Below are positions 23,771 through 32,970 of a DNA stretch of 39,283 nt, in pieces; the first letter of the stretch is position 1, and every line of letters starts with the position of its first letter. The DNA comes from Rhodovibrionaceae bacterium (GTDB lineage Bacteria; Pseudomonadota; Alphaproteobacteria; Kiloniellales; DSM-21159): NCBI GenBank assembly GCA_028282405.1, contig JANQIA010000462.1, positions 1-39,283 on the forward strand. Reading direction: 5' to 3'. The translations under genes were made by a program, and so were the position numbers. Below the pieces are notes generated by a model. That model did no database searches, was not told the DNA's origin, and saw nothing but the letters and a program-made list of their open reading frames with translations.

Positions 23771-24541
23771 TCACTTGCTGGTGAAGCCGCCGTCGACCGG
23801 CAGTTCGATGCCGGTGACAAAGGCGGACTCGTCGGAAGCGAGCCAAAGCACGGCGTAGGCGGCTTCCATCGGCTGGACGAGACGACCCAGCGGAATCATC
23901 GCCATCATTTTTGCCTCGGCGGCCGCCGCCTTCTCGAGATCGCCATCGCGGCCGGTGAAACCCAGCTTCATCGGCGTATCGGCAAGGCCGGGGCAGATGA
24001 CGTTCACGCGCACATTGTCGGGCGCGAAGGTTTGGGCCAGCGACTTGGTCAGCCCGACGACGGCGAACTTGCAACTCGAATACACCGGCGACCACATCGA
24101 GCCGACCATGCCCGACACCGAAGCGGTGAAGATCAAAGAACCGCCGCCGCGCTCGCGCATGTAGCCGATGACCTCGCCCGCCCCCAAGGTGGCCGACTGG
24201 ATGTTGAGCGCCAGCGCCTTCTGGTATTCCGCGATATCGAGCCGCTCGATGCCGCCGGGCCCCGGCGAGCCCGCATGGGCCCAGAGCACGTCGATACCGC
24301 CGAGCTTCTCGGCCGCCTGATGGATTGACTGGCGAGCGCCCTCGGGCGTGCTCAGATCGGCCTGCACTGTGAACAGGCTCTTACCTTCGGGCTCGACCTC
24401 GGCCTGCAGCGTCGCCAGGGCCTCTTGGTCGATGTCCACGGCACAGACCTTGGCGCCTTCGCGCAGAAACAGCTCCACGCCCGCCCGTCCCATACCCGAG
24501 GCGCCCGCGGTTATGACTGCCAGTTTGTTTTTCAGCCGCAT
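23771..24541 (-). CDS. Short-chain dehydrogenase/reductase (SDR)
   Basis: A classical NAD(P)-dependent SDR of 256 residues. The cofactor motif reads TAGASGMG (residues 11-18, Ala replacing the usual first Gly). An acidic Asp36/Asp38 pair after the second strand suggests NAD(H) preference. The catalytic set is Asn113, Ser141, Tyr154 and Lys158 (YSSCK). ICPGLADTPM and a C-terminal VDGGFTSK complete the family pattern. GGGGAGAG precedes ATG 24541. Within the operon it follows the aldehyde dehydrogenase by 25 bp, suggesting it oxidises an alcohol to the aldehyde that the dehydrogenase then uses; the substrate is unknown. Confidence 0.92.
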   Translation of the reverse strand: MRLKNKLAVITAGASGMGRAGVELFLREGAKVCAVDIDQEALATLQAEVEPEGKSLFTVQADLSTPEGARQSIHQAAEKLGGIDVLWAHAGSPGPGGIERLDIAEYQKALALNIQSATLGAGEVIGYMRERGGGSLIFTASVSGMVGSMWSPVYSSCKFAVVGLTKSLAQTFAPDNVRVNVICPGLADTPMKLGFTGRDGDLEKAAAAEAKMMAMIPLGRLVQPMEAAYAVLWLASDESAFVTGIELPVDGGFTSK

Positions 24542-24566
24542 GTCTTCTCTCCCCGTGCTGTCGGCG

Positions 24567-26102
24567 TCAGCTTGCATAGGCGTCAGGGAAGGTGCCCGCG
24601 GTGCTGACCACCGTGGTTCGGGTGTCGAGATAGCTGTCCAGCGCCTCGAGCCCGTTCTCCCGTCCCCAACCGCTGGCCTTGAACCCGCCGTAGGGTGTGG
24701 TCCAACGCAGATAGCGGTAGGTGTTCACCCAGACGATCCCGGCCTGGATCTCGGCCGACACCCGGTGAGCGCGACCGACATTCTGGGTCCATAGCCCGGC
24801 CGTCAGGCCGTAGGCGGTATCGTTTGCCAGGGCGATGGCTTCCTCTTCGTCATCGAAGGGAATCAGCGCGGCGACCGGGCCGAATATCTCCTCGCGCGCG
24901 ATGCGCATGTCGTTGGTGGCGTTTGCGAAGACGGTCGGCTCGACGAAGTAGCCGCCGGCCAGGCCCTCGCGTTCGATCCGCTTGCCGCCGGCCAGCAACT
25001 CGGCGCCGTCGTCGCGGCCGAAGCCGACATAGCGCAGCGTCTTTTCGAGCTGCTCGGCGCTGGACTGCGGCCCCATATGGGTCGCCTCGTCGAGCGGCAT
25101 GCCGACGCGCACCTTTGCGGCCCGGGCCGCAAAGGCCTCGACCACCCGATCGTAGATCGGCCGCTCCACCAACACCCGCGAGCCGAGCGCACAGCTCTGA
25201 CCGCAAAGAGTCCAAGCCGAATTGGTGGCGGCGTTCAGCGCCTGTTCGACATCGGCATCGGCAAACAGGATGTGTGGAGACTTGCCGCCCAGCTCGAAGG
25301 TGTATCGCTTCAGGCTGTCGGCACCCGTCTTGAGGATCGCGCGCGCGGTGTCAGCCTCGCCGGTGAAGGAGATTTTGTTGACGTCGATATGGGCGGCCAG
25401 CGCCTCCCCTGCACCATCGGCACCGTAACCGGGCACCACGTTGACGACACCGGCCGGAAAGCCTGCCTCCTCGATCAATGCGCCCAGTTCCAGCGCGGTG
25501 ACCGGGGTCTGCTCTGCCGGCTTGAGTACGACGGTGCAGCCGGCGGCGAGCGCCGGGCCAAGCTTCCAGCAAGCCGACATGAGCGGCACGTTCCACGGGC
25601 AGATCGCGCCGACCACGCCGATTGGCAGGCGCGAGGTGAAGGCGTGCACGCTGTCATCCATCGGAATGGTGCGGCCGTGGTGCTTGTCGGCCAGCGAAGC
25701 GAACCAGTGGTAGTAGTTGTGGTGCATGCCGACGTCGGCACGCGACTCACGAAGGGCGCGGCCGGAATCGCGGGTTTCGAGCTGCGCGAGGCGTTCGACG
25801 TTCTGCCGATAGAGATCGGCGAAGCGGCGCATCAGAGCCGCACGTTCGTGAGGAGGCATCCTTCCCCACTCACCGTCGAAGGCCGCGCGAGCCGCAGCGA
25901 CGGCGCGGTCGACGTCGCCCTTGCCGCCGAAGGCGACGCGGGCCCAGATGCGGCCGGTTGCCGGGTCGATGCTCTGCATCGTGCCACCATCCGCCGGGGC
26001 GACCCACTCGCCGCCGATGTAGAGCGCGGGGTAGTCGGCGACGGGACCGTCATGGGCTTGCGAGCCGGAGCGCGTTGCGAAGGTTACGGTTGTTGCTCCC
26101 AT
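24567..26102 (-). CDS. NAD(P)-dependent aldehyde dehydrogenase (ALDH superfamily)
   Basis: A protein of 511 residues. It has CPWNVPL (about 168-174), LKPAEQTP, FTGEADTAR, the general base Glu270 in FELGGKSP and the nucleophile Cys304 in GQSCALGS; spacing 34 is canonical. EEIFGPV and the C-terminal GGFKASGWGRENG are present. Note Glu in FTGEAD where many relatives have Ser (FTGS), a position near the NAD(P) pyrophosphate. ATG 26102 has GAGGAGGACGAG just before it. It lies between the CoA-transferase and SDR genes in one operon, so the likely flow is alcohol, aldehyde, acid, CoA thioester. Confidence 0.92.
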   Translation of the reverse strand: MGATTVTFATRSGSQAHDGPVADYPALYIGGEWVAPADGGTMQSIDPATGRIWARVAFGGKGDVDRAVAAARAAFDGEWGRMPPHERAALMRRFADLYRQNVERLAQLETRDSGRALRESRADVGMHHNYYHWFASLADKHHGRTIPMDDSVHAFTSRLPIGVVGAICPWNVPLMSACWKLGPALAAGCTVVLKPAEQTPVTALELGALIEEAGFPAGVVNVVPGYGADGAGEALAAHIDVNKISFTGEADTARAILKTGADSLKRYTFELGGKSPHILFADADVEQALNAATNSAWTLCGQSCALGSRVLVERPIYDRVVEAFAARAAKVRVGMPLDEATHMGPQSSAEQLEKTLRYVGFGRDDGAELLAGGKRIEREGLAGGYFVEPTVFANATNDMRIAREEIFGPVAALIPFDDEEEAIALANDTAYGLTAGLWTQNVGRAHRVSAEIQAGIVWVNTYRYLRWTTPYGGFKASGWGRENGLEALDSYLDTRTTVVSTAGTFPDAYAS

Positions 26103-26203
26103 CTCGTCCTCCTCAGGTGGCGGCATTCGGCGCAGCAATGGCCTTGTGCGCGGCAGGGTCGTTTGGTCCGTCGGCCATCATCGCTTCGGTCCGCATGGCG
26201 CCC

Positions 26204-27406
26204 TCAGTCTCCCGTCTCTACGAAGAGCGCACCGCTCGCGGTCAGATCGGCGATTTCGTCGGCGGAAAAGCCGGTCTCGGCGAGAATGCCGGGGCCGTGC
26301 TCGCCCAGCCGAGGCGCCAGTTGCTCGACACTGGCCGGGGTGCGCGAAAAGGCTGTCGGCACTGCCATCGAACGGACGGTGCCTTCGCTCGAATGTTCCA
26401 TCGTTTGGAAGAACCCGGTGGCGACGAGGTGCGGGTCTTCCATGACGGACTCGAAGCTGTGCATCGGCATGACCGGAATGTCGGCTTCGTCGAACAGCGC
26501 GAGCCATTCCGCGGTCGTGCGGGTCAGCATGGTCTTGGCGAGCTCCGCATAGACCTCGTCGATATGGGCCATGCGGCCGCTAAAGGTGGCGAACCGCGCA
26601 TCCGTCGCCAACGTGGCGGCGCACCCGATCGCGGCGGTGAACCGCTCCCAATGGCAGTCGTTGTAGATCAGCGCGCAGACATAGCCGTCCTTGGTCCGAT
26701 AGGGGCGGCGGTCCGGCGAGAGCTGGCGGGGATAGCCGCCCTTGTCCATCGGCGGTTCGAAGGTTAGCCCGCCCATGTGATCGGCCATGATCACGGAGAC
26801 CATCGTTTCGAACATCGGCACTTCGATCTTCTGCCCCTTTCCCGAACGGCTGCTTTCGAACAGGGCGGCGAGGATCGCGTTCACACCCGCCAGGCCAACG
26901 ACTCGATCGGAGATCGCTGCGGGTACGTAGGAGGCAGGAGCGCCTGCACGGGTAAAGCTGTAGGGGATGCAAGCTCCGCCCTGAATGAGATCGTCATAGG
27001 CGGGGCGGTCAGCGTAGGGACCGTTCTGGCCATATCCGACGAGCGCCGCATAGATGATCTTCGGACTCGCTGCAGCCACGTCGTCGTACGAAAGCCCGAG
27101 CTTCGCCATGGCTTTGGGGCGAATGTTCGTCACCAGCACGTCGGCCGTTTCGGCAAGCCGCAGCAGAGCCTCTCGGGCTTCGGACTTCTTCAGATCGAGC
27201 GAGATAGTCCGCTTCGAGCGGTTCGAATTGAGATAGAGCGCGCCCATCCGCTCGCGCCTCGCCGGGCCGACCTGACGGATGATGTCTCCCTGCGGCGGTT
27301 CGATCTTGATTACGTCGGCGCCGAAATCCCCGAGAATCTGGCCGGCATACGGCCCCATGAGAACCGTCGTCAGATCCAGGACGCGCAATCCGCTGAGCGG
27401 GCCCAT
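26204..27406 (-). CDS. Family III CoA-transferase (CaiB/BaiF)
   Basis: A protein of 400 residues that moves CoA from a donor thioester to a carboxylic acid. The N-terminal GLRVLDLTTVLMGPYAGQILGDFGADVIKIE block is the family hallmark. Further on, LNSNRSKRTISLDLK and NIRPKAMAKLGLSYDD are conserved, and the catalytic Asp is Asp138 (or Asp139) in AYDDLIQG. GGGAGGA lies just before ATG 27406. It is the first gene of the six-gene minus-strand operon and directly follows the double operator at 27,421-27,457. It probably activates the acid made by the ALDH or the acid imported by the TRAP system. Confidence 0.93.
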   Translation of the reverse strand: MGPLSGLRVLDLTTVLMGPYAGQILGDFGADVIKIEPPQGDIIRQVGPARRERMGALYLNSNRSKRTISLDLKKSEAREALLRLAETADVLVTNIRPKAMAKLGLSYDDVAAASPKIIYAALVGYGQNGPYADRPAYDDLIQGGACIPYSFTRAGAPASYVPAAISDRVVGLAGVNAILAALFESSRSGKGQKIEVPMFETMVSVIMADHMGGLTFEPPMDKGGYPRQLSPDRRPYRTKDGYVCALIYNDCHWERFTAAIGCAATLATDARFATFSGRMAHIDEVYAELAKTMLTRTTAEWLALFDEADIPVMPMHSFESVMEDPHLVATGFFQTMEHSSEGTVRSMAVPTAFSRTPASVEQLAPRLGEHGPGILAETGFSADEIADLTASGALFVETGD

Positions 27407-27420
27407 CTTCCTCCCATTTG

Positions 27421-27457
27421 TTCTTATATATGAATAAATACTTCTTATATATGAATA
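27421..27457. promoter_or_regulatory. Double operator (16-bp direct repeat) in the iclR/CoA-transferase promoter
   Basis: TTCTTATATATGAATA occurs twice without mismatch, at 27421-27436 and 27442-27457, a period of 21 bp (two helix turns). Each unit contains a near-palindrome TTC-N8-GAA with a TATATA core. It is very AT-rich within GC-rich DNA. It sits 15-51 bp upstream of the CoA-transferase start on the minus strand and about 135 bp upstream of divergent iclR, and probably overlaps the operon promoter. IclR proteins often bind paired sites, so the neighbour is the natural candidate. Confidence 0.65.
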
Positions 27458-27591
27458 GTGAGCAGGCGCCGATCACAATGTCAATGGTCATCGAGAGTCT
27501 GATTGTGCCGGTCGGGACGTTTCGGAGAGGGCGGATGCTGGACAGTCTGCGAGCCGACAGGGCAACATGAAACGCAAGCAGGAGCAGCCTC

Positions 27592-28365
27592 GTGCCGGTC
27601 AAACAGGTCGAGAACACATTGGCTTTGTTGGAGTTTTTCGCCGAGCGGCAACAGCCGGCGACGCTGGCCGATGTCGTTCAACGCATGGGTTGGCCGCGCT
27701 CCAGTGCCTTCAATATTCTGTCGACGCTGCTCGAACGCGGATATCTCTACGAGCCGCATGCGCGGGGCGGATTCTACCCAACGCCTCGTTTTTTGCAGAT
27801 GGCTCTCGTCATCGCGGAAGGTGAGCCGCTGCCGTCGCCGCTGGCGCGCGCGATGCACCGCGTGGCGGAGGAAACCGGCGAAACGGCCCTGGTCTCGGCT
27901 CCGAGCGGCCTCTACGCGGTGTATCTCGATGTCGTCGAATCGAAGGCCGTCGTGCGCTATGCGGCCAAGCCCGGAATCCGCGTCCCACTCCACGCGACGG
28001 CGTCGGGCCAGGCACTGCTCTCACAGCTATCCCCTCAGGACCTTGGCGTGCTCCTGCGCAAGATGACGTTCGAGCAGTTCGGCATGAACACACCGATGAG
28101 CATCGACGAAGTCCTGGCTCGGATCGACGAGAGCCGGAAGAGGGGCTGGTTCCGCTCAGGCTGGACCTACTCTCCCGATGTCGGCGCCGCTGCCCTGCCC
28201 GTCGTTGACGGCGACCGGGTCTTCGCGCTGGCTGCGGCTGGACCGCTCATCCGTGTGGAGAGCAAAGCGGAGGAGCACGCTCTACTCCTCTACCGTGTCA
28301 TCGACGAGGAGTTTGGGGCCGGCCACAGCCGTCGAACGCTTAGGGACTTCAACGTTCTACTCTGA
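27592..28365 (+). CDS. IclR-family transcriptional regulator
   Basis: A protein of 257 residues. The N-terminal winged HTH runs VKQVENTLALLEFFAERQ and TLADVVQRMGWPRSSAFNILSTLLERGYL (residues about 3-55). The C-terminal effector domain shows GLYAVYLDVVES, RVPLHATASGQALLSQL and RGWFRSGWTYSPDVGAAALPV, all classical IclR features. The GTG start at 27592 has GGAG 7 bp upstream; an ATG at 27567 is in another frame. It is divergent from the CoA-transferase operon and shares a 185-bp promoter region containing the 16-bp direct repeat, so it most likely controls that operon. It is convergent with the methyltransferase gene downstream. Confidence 0.93.
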   Translation: MPVKQVENTLALLEFFAERQQPATLADVVQRMGWPRSSAFNILSTLLERGYLYEPHARGGFYPTPRFLQMALVIAEGEPLPSPLARAMHRVAEETGETALVSAPSGLYAVYLDVVESKAVVRYAAKPGIRVPLHATASGQALLSQLSPQDLGVLLRKMTFEQFGMNTPMSIDEVLARIDESRKRGWFRSGWTYSPDVGAAALPVVDGDRVFALAAAGPLIRVESKAEEHALLLYRVIDEEFGAGHSRRTLRDFNVLL

Positions 28366-28501
28366 CCCATACGGCCAACCCACCGTCGTCTTACACCGCG
28401 CTGATGACGTCAAAACGTCGAGACGCGGTTTCCAGGAAAAACGGCGGTGGAGAGGAGAGACAGATCTCTGGCCGTATGCGAGTGCGCTTGGCTGAGCAGA
28501 A

Positions 28502-29350
28502 CTAGGCGGGCGTCGACTGAATTTGGCAGTGCACAAGCCCTCCGGCATAGCGGCGGCGTATCGCTGGTATAACGGAGAGCAGGCGGTAAAGCCGGGTGCG
28601 CTTCGGAAAGGGATCCGCATAGCTTTGAACGGAGACCGGCTCTAATCGAGGTATCGCGCGAAGAAAGCCCGGCAGATCGTCGAGCGTGATGCCCCAGGGC
28701 ATCGGCGGTGCCGTGTAATGCGGCGTGACCTTCAATCCTGTCCGGGTCTTGCTCGAGATGTACGGTGTGATCGTATCGAAAAACACCTCGGCACAGGGGA
28801 AGCGCTCGGCAATCCGCGTGAGCAAGCGGTGTACGTCGGCCTCTTCGAAGTACATGAGCAAGCCGGCTGCGGTGATGAAGGGCGAGACCCCGTTCGGGAC
28901 CGCGTCCATCCACGCCGGGTCGAGGGCCGAACAGGCGACGACCGCCAAACGCGGGTGCGCAGGCAGCAGGCGTTGTCGGACCTCTATCGCCTCGGGTAGG
29001 TCGACGCTGATCCAGGTGGCTTTGTCATGGCCAACGCGCCAGATCTGAGTCTCCAGGCCGTCGCCCAGCGCCACGACAACCGGCCGATCGGATTGCTCCA
29101 AGTATCGGCGAATGAGATCGTCGCAGATACGCGCTCTGATAGGATGGAAGACGCTGGCTTTGCCGAACCGCTTGGCAAAGTCGTAGTCGATACGGGCAAC
29201 CAATTCCGCCGCCAGAGGGTCATCGATCAAGCGGTCCTCGCGGCGGTGTTCCATTGCCCGGTTCCACAGGGGCCAGAGCATCGTTTCGGGCACACCGGAC
29301 AGCGCAATCGCCGACGTCGGGGGTGAGCTTGGCGACACGGTTGTTCCCAT
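28502..29350 (-). CDS. Leucine carboxyl methyltransferase-family SAM methyltransferase
   Basis: A protein of 282 residues of the class I SAM-dependent O-methyltransferase family PF04072 (LCM/PpmP-like). VVVALGDGLETQIWRV (about residues 90-105) is the characteristic SAM-binding motif I of this family, followed by ISVDLPEAIEVRQRLLP with the acidic ribose-binding Asp, and FITAAGLLMYFEE. Family members methylate carboxyl or hydroxyl groups on natural products. It sits directly behind the two ABC genes: a TTG at 29362 would overlap the ABC stop (TTGA), while ATG 29350 is the first ATG and is my preferred start; neither has a good Shine-Dalgarno. Placement in a siderophore-uptake set suggests it modifies the imported ligand, which is inference. 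Confidence 0.82.
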   Translation of the reverse strand: MGTTVSPSSPPTSAIALSGVPETMLWPLWNRAMEHRREDRLIDDPLAAELVARIDYDFAKRFGKASVFHPIRARICDDLIRRYLEQSDRPVVVALGDGLETQIWRVGHDKATWISVDLPEAIEVRQRLLPAHPRLAVVACSALDPAWMDAVPNGVSPFITAAGLLMYFEEADVHRLLTRIAERFPCAEVFFDTITPYISSKTRTGLKVTPHYTAPPMPWGITLDDLPGFLRAIPRLEPVSVQSYADPFPKRTRLYRLLSVIPAIRRRYAGGLVHCQIQSTPA

Positions 29351-29358
29351 GGCTTCGT

Positions 29359-31122
29359 TCAACCACCTGCCTGCATCGACGTCCCATCACCAGCCGGGGC
29401 CCCATGGAGCCGCCACCCGGCTGCGCGGACGCGCTCGTTCCAGAAAGCTGCGTAGCGGCCGCTGGCGGCGAGCAACTCGTCGTGCGTGCCACGCTCAGCG
29501 ATGCGCCCCTGGTCCAGAACGATGATCTGATCTGCGGCGCGCACGGTCTGCAGGCGATGGGCAACGACCAGCAGCGTCTTTTCCTTGGTCAGCGCGCGCA
29601 AAGCCTGCTGAACAGCGGCTTCGTTCAGCGGGTCCAACGCGGCGGTCGCTTCGTCCAGCAGAACGATCGGCGCATCTTTCAAGATGGCGCGGGCGATCGA
29701 GACGCGCTGACGCTCACCGCCGGACAGAGCGGCGCCACCTTCGCCAACGCGGCTCGCAAGTCCTCGTGGCAGCCGCTCCGCGATCTCATCGACAAGGGCA
29801 AGCCGTGCGGCCTCCTGCACCTCCTCGTCGGAGGCTTCGGGCCGGCCAAGCCGAATGTTCTCTTCGATCGTTCCCTCGAAGAGGTAGACGTCCTGAAAGA
29901 CCACAGACAACCGAGCCATCAAGTCCTCCGTCGGAAGCGCGCGCACATCGGTGCCGCCGATGCGGATTGCGCCTGCATCCACGTCCCAAAAACGGGCGAT
30001 CAGGCGCAGCAGGGTTGTCTTGCCTGAACCGGACGGCCCAACGATTGCCGTCATGCTCCCTTCGGATACCGCAAAACTGACGCCCTCCAGCACCGGTCGG
30101 TCATCATAGGCAAAGTGGACGTCGTCAAAGACGATTTCCGCGCCCGCGGGGTGGGCGGATGCCGTTGCTTCGGGCAAGGGCTCCGTGGCGAGAAGCTCGT
30201 CCATGCGCGCCAGACTGTTACGGCTGATGCGAAGTGCACCACCCAGGTCGGCCGCTGCGGCAAGCGGCTCGACATAGCGCACCGCGAGCACCAGCAGCGC
30301 AAGCAGCTCCGCCACGTCGATGTCGCCACCCAGGGCCAGGCTGGTCCCGAACAGCAGGATGATCGTGAAGGCGAGCTGGATGACGAGCATGAAGGCCGCA
30401 ATGCCCGACGCCGCAGTGAAGATCTGGGCCCGCGCCGCATCGCGTTGCTCGCGCAGTGCCGTGTCGAGCTCTCGGTGCCCTTGCACCGATCGACCGAAGG
30501 CGCGGAGCACGGCCTGAGCCTGGGCGAACTCGACGATGCGACCGGCCGCTTCAACGGCCGCCGCATCGGTTCGGAGGTCCGTCCTTTGCACGAGATCGCC
30601 AGACCAGCGGTAGACGACGGCAACGATGGGCGCGGTGATCAGGGCAGCGAGCGCCAGACGCCAATCGAAGAAGAACATCACGGCGATGACGGTCGCCGGC
30701 GTGACGAAGGCGGTGACGATCGGGCGCAGCAGATGGGCCGGGACGCCCATAACGTCGATGATACCCTGGCTGGTCAGACGACTGATGTGGCCGACACGTT
30801 CGGCCTCGAACCACCCCAGAGGAAGCCGGGCGATGCGATCGCCAAGCTGACCAAACAACCTTTCGCCCAACCCGATTGCCGCGCGGTATCCGGCAAGCTG
30901 CGTTCGGTAGCGCACCAGGGCATAGACCGCGAGCACGACGGCCATGGCCGCAAGCCAGTTCCAAGCCGCAGGCATGTCGGCGCTCAGCACCGCCCGGAGC
31001 AGCGGCACGAGCAGCGCAAAACCCACGCCCATGAGCACAGCTTCGGTGACTAGCCCAACCAGGTTTCGACGCAGCGTACCTGCGGCATCGGGCCCGGCGG
31101 CGGCGAGCAAGCTGCCGATCAT
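29359..31122 (-). CDS. ABC transporter, fused permease/ATPase half (IrtB/YbtQ-like)
   Basis: A protein of 587 residues: N-terminal type IV exporter-fold membrane domain with about six segments (residues about 10-300) and C-terminal ATPase with Walker A GPSGSGKTT, signature LSGGERQRVSIARAIL, Walker B IVLLDEATAALD and a switch His in VVAHRLQT. It overlaps the other half gene by 4 bp (ATGA), so the two form a heterodimer. Although the fold is of the exporter class, heterodimers of this type beside TonB receptors (YbtPQ, IrtAB) import ferric siderophores. That functional direction is inferred from context. Confidence 0.9.
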   Translation of the reverse strand: MIGSLLAAAGPDAAGTLRRNLVGLVTEAVLMGVGFALLVPLLRAVLSADMPAAWNWLAAMAVVLAVYALVRYRTQLAGYRAAIGLGERLFGQLGDRIARLPLGWFEAERVGHISRLTSQGIIDVMGVPAHLLRPIVTAFVTPATVIAVMFFFDWRLALAALITAPIVAVVYRWSGDLVQRTDLRTDAAAVEAAGRIVEFAQAQAVLRAFGRSVQGHRELDTALREQRDAARAQIFTAASGIAAFMLVIQLAFTIILLFGTSLALGGDIDVAELLALLVLAVRYVEPLAAAADLGGALRISRNSLARMDELLATEPLPEATASAHPAGAEIVFDDVHFAYDDRPVLEGVSFAVSEGSMTAIVGPSGSGKTTLLRLIARFWDVDAGAIRIGGTDVRALPTEDLMARLSVVFQDVYLFEGTIEENIRLGRPEASDEEVQEAARLALVDEIAERLPRGLASRVGEGGAALSGGERQRVSIARAILKDAPIVLLDEATAALDPLNEAAVQQALRALTKEKTLLVVAHRLQTVRAADQIIVLDQGRIAERGTHDELLAASGRYAAFWNERVRAAGWRLHGAPAGDGTSMQAGG

Positions 31123-32888
31123 GCCGAAACCCTTGAAAGTGGGCCGAGCGCCACTTCGCTTGCGTCCCACAAGCGTGCATAGAGACCGCCCTTCTCGAGC
31201 AGTTCAGCATGTCGACCGCGCTCTACAATGCGGCCTCGATCGAGCACGCAGATTTGGTCCACGCCGGTGATCGTATGCAGACGATGGGCGATGACCAGCA
31301 GAGTTCGCCCGGCGGCGAGCCTGGACAAGGCCTCCTGAATCGCCGCCTCGGACTCCGGGTCGGCAAAAGCCGTCGCCTCGTCGAGCACGAGGATGGGCGC
31401 ATCCGCCAGAATCGCCCGGGCGATCGAAACACGTTGCGCCTCGCCGCCCGACAGACGTGCATCTTCCCCGGCGATAGAGTCATAGCCGCGCGGCAATTCC
31501 AGGATGCGCTGATGGATCTGTGCGGCGCGGGCCGCCTGCTCGATCTCCTCGAACGGCGCATCGGGACGCGCCAGCGAGATGTTCTCCCGGATCGTGGCGT
31601 GCAAAAGCTGAACGTCCTGAAACACAAAGCTGACGCTGCGATAGAGGCTGTCCGGCGCCATGTCGGTCAGCGGCACGCCGCCGATAGTGATGGAGCCCGC
31701 CGTGGGGTCCCAGAAGCGCGGCAACAGCCGTGCGAGCGTGCTCTTGCCAGAGCCAGAGGGACCGACCAGAGCCGTCACGGTGCCGGGTGACAACAGCAGA
31801 TCGATGTCCTTCAGCGCCTGTACTTCTCGATCATAGGAAAAGCTGACGCGATCGAAGGCGACGCGGAAACCCTGAGGGCTCCTAGTTTTGGTCGGCTCGG
31901 AAAGAGCCGGCGTGTCGAGCAGGTCCGCAATGCGCACCGCCGCCTGCTTTGCCAGCATCATGTCGTTCTGTGCAAAGGCCAGAGCCAGAAAGGGCGCGGC
32001 GAGACCGGGCGCCAATATCGCAGCGGGCAAAAGATCGACCGGCGCCGTCGCACCGGCTGTCACCAGGAGAAGCCCCGCCGCCAACACGAACGTCAAACAG
32101 AACAGCGGCGACAGCGCGATATCGGTGGCGGCAGACAACCCAAGCAGACCGCGCACCCAATCCCAGAAGTAGCTGATGAAAGCGCGTGTACGCTCGACGA
32201 AGCGACCATAGGCCTTTCTGGCCTGACCGAAGGTCTTCACCACCGCGATGCCCTGGACGAACTCGACCGACGCAGCATTCACGCCGCCCAGAGCCTCGTT
32301 GTAGGCCGCCATCTTCTCGCCGTAGCCCCGGTACTGCAGTGCATAGAGCGCGATGCCAAGCACCACCGGACCGGCCGCCACGAGGGCGAGCCGCCAATCG
32401 ACCCAGATCAGATAGCCCAAGGCCACGACCGGCGTGACAATGGCGGCAACCATGTTGGTGTAGGCGTGGCCCACGAGATGGTGCAGAGCCGTGACGTCGT
32501 CCTGAAGTGCCTTCTTGACGCTGCCCGCACTGTGTTCGGTGAACCAGCCGAGGGGGACGCGACCAAGCCGCTCGGCCAAGCGCCGGCGCAGATCGAGCTG
32601 AAGATCGACGTCGGCAAGATGGGTTAGCCCGCTGGCCGCCATCAGGAGGACGAAGCGCAGCAGGAGCGCAGCAGCGCCAAGCCCTGCGATCAGCCAAGCC
32701 CGCTGCTCATCGATGGGTGCCTCAGCCAGCAGCAAGCGGCCAAGCTCAGCGACGGCGATGAAAGGAGCAACGCCGACCGCAGCGCCAAGCGCTTGCAAGA
32801 TACAGGCAATCATCAGGACGCGTCCAACCGGGGCGATCAGCCGGGCAATGGGAGAGGTCTTTCGCGCTCTGACATCCGCGTCGTTCAT
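31119..32888 (-). CDS. ABC transporter, fused permease/ATPase half (IrtA/YbtP-like)
   Basis: A protein of 589 residues with the same layout as its partner: exporter-fold membrane domain to about residue 320, then ATPase with Walker A GPSGSGKST, signature LSGGEAQRVSIARAIL, Walker B ILVLDEATAFAD and switch His in VIAHRLHT. In place of the usual A-L-D after the Walker B Glu it has A-F-A-D, in contrast to the partner. ATG 32888 is preceded by AGAGGCGG, which is part of a 15-bp palindrome at the ribosome-binding site. It follows the TonB receptor gene by 82 bp on the same strand and overlaps the partner half gene. Confidence 0.9.
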   Translation of the reverse strand: MNDADVRARKTSPIARLIAPVGRVLMIACILQALGAAVGVAPFIAVAELGRLLLAEAPIDEQRAWLIAGLGAAALLLRFVLLMAASGLTHLADVDLQLDLRRRLAERLGRVPLGWFTEHSAGSVKKALQDDVTALHHLVGHAYTNMVAAIVTPVVALGYLIWVDWRLALVAAGPVVLGIALYALQYRGYGEKMAAYNEALGGVNAASVEFVQGIAVVKTFGQARKAYGRFVERTRAFISYFWDWVRGLLGLSAATDIALSPLFCLTFVLAAGLLLVTAGATAPVDLLPAAILAPGLAAPFLALAFAQNDMMLAKQAAVRIADLLDTPALSEPTKTRSPQGFRVAFDRVSFSYDREVQALKDIDLLLSPGTVTALVGPSGSGKSTLARLLPRFWDPTAGSITIGGVPLTDMAPDSLYRSVSFVFQDVQLLHATIRENISLARPDAPFEEIEQAARAAQIHQRILELPRGYDSIAGEDARLSGGEAQRVSIARAILADAPILVLDEATAFADPESEAAIQEALSRLAAGRTLLVIAHRLHTITGVDQICVLDRGRIVERGRHAELLEKGGLYARLWDASEVALGPLSRVSA

Positions 32889-32970
32889 AGAGGCGCCGCC
32901 TCTGTCCGGCACCTGTTCAAAGGCGGCCGTTCAAGCAAGGTTTCGAGTGCGGCAGCGAACGTCATGGCGC

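Noticed and set aside
28368-28478. Inverted repeat CATACGGCCA / TGGCCGTATG flanking the iclR-methyltransferase gap
   Set aside because: Ten-bp arms 91 bp apart with no T-run; not convincing as a bidirectional terminator.
32889-32903. 15-bp palindrome AGAGGCG-G-CGCCTCT at the ribosome-binding site of the first ABC half gene
   Set aside because: Could hide the Shine-Dalgarno, but it is a single short GC-rich palindrome and may be chance.
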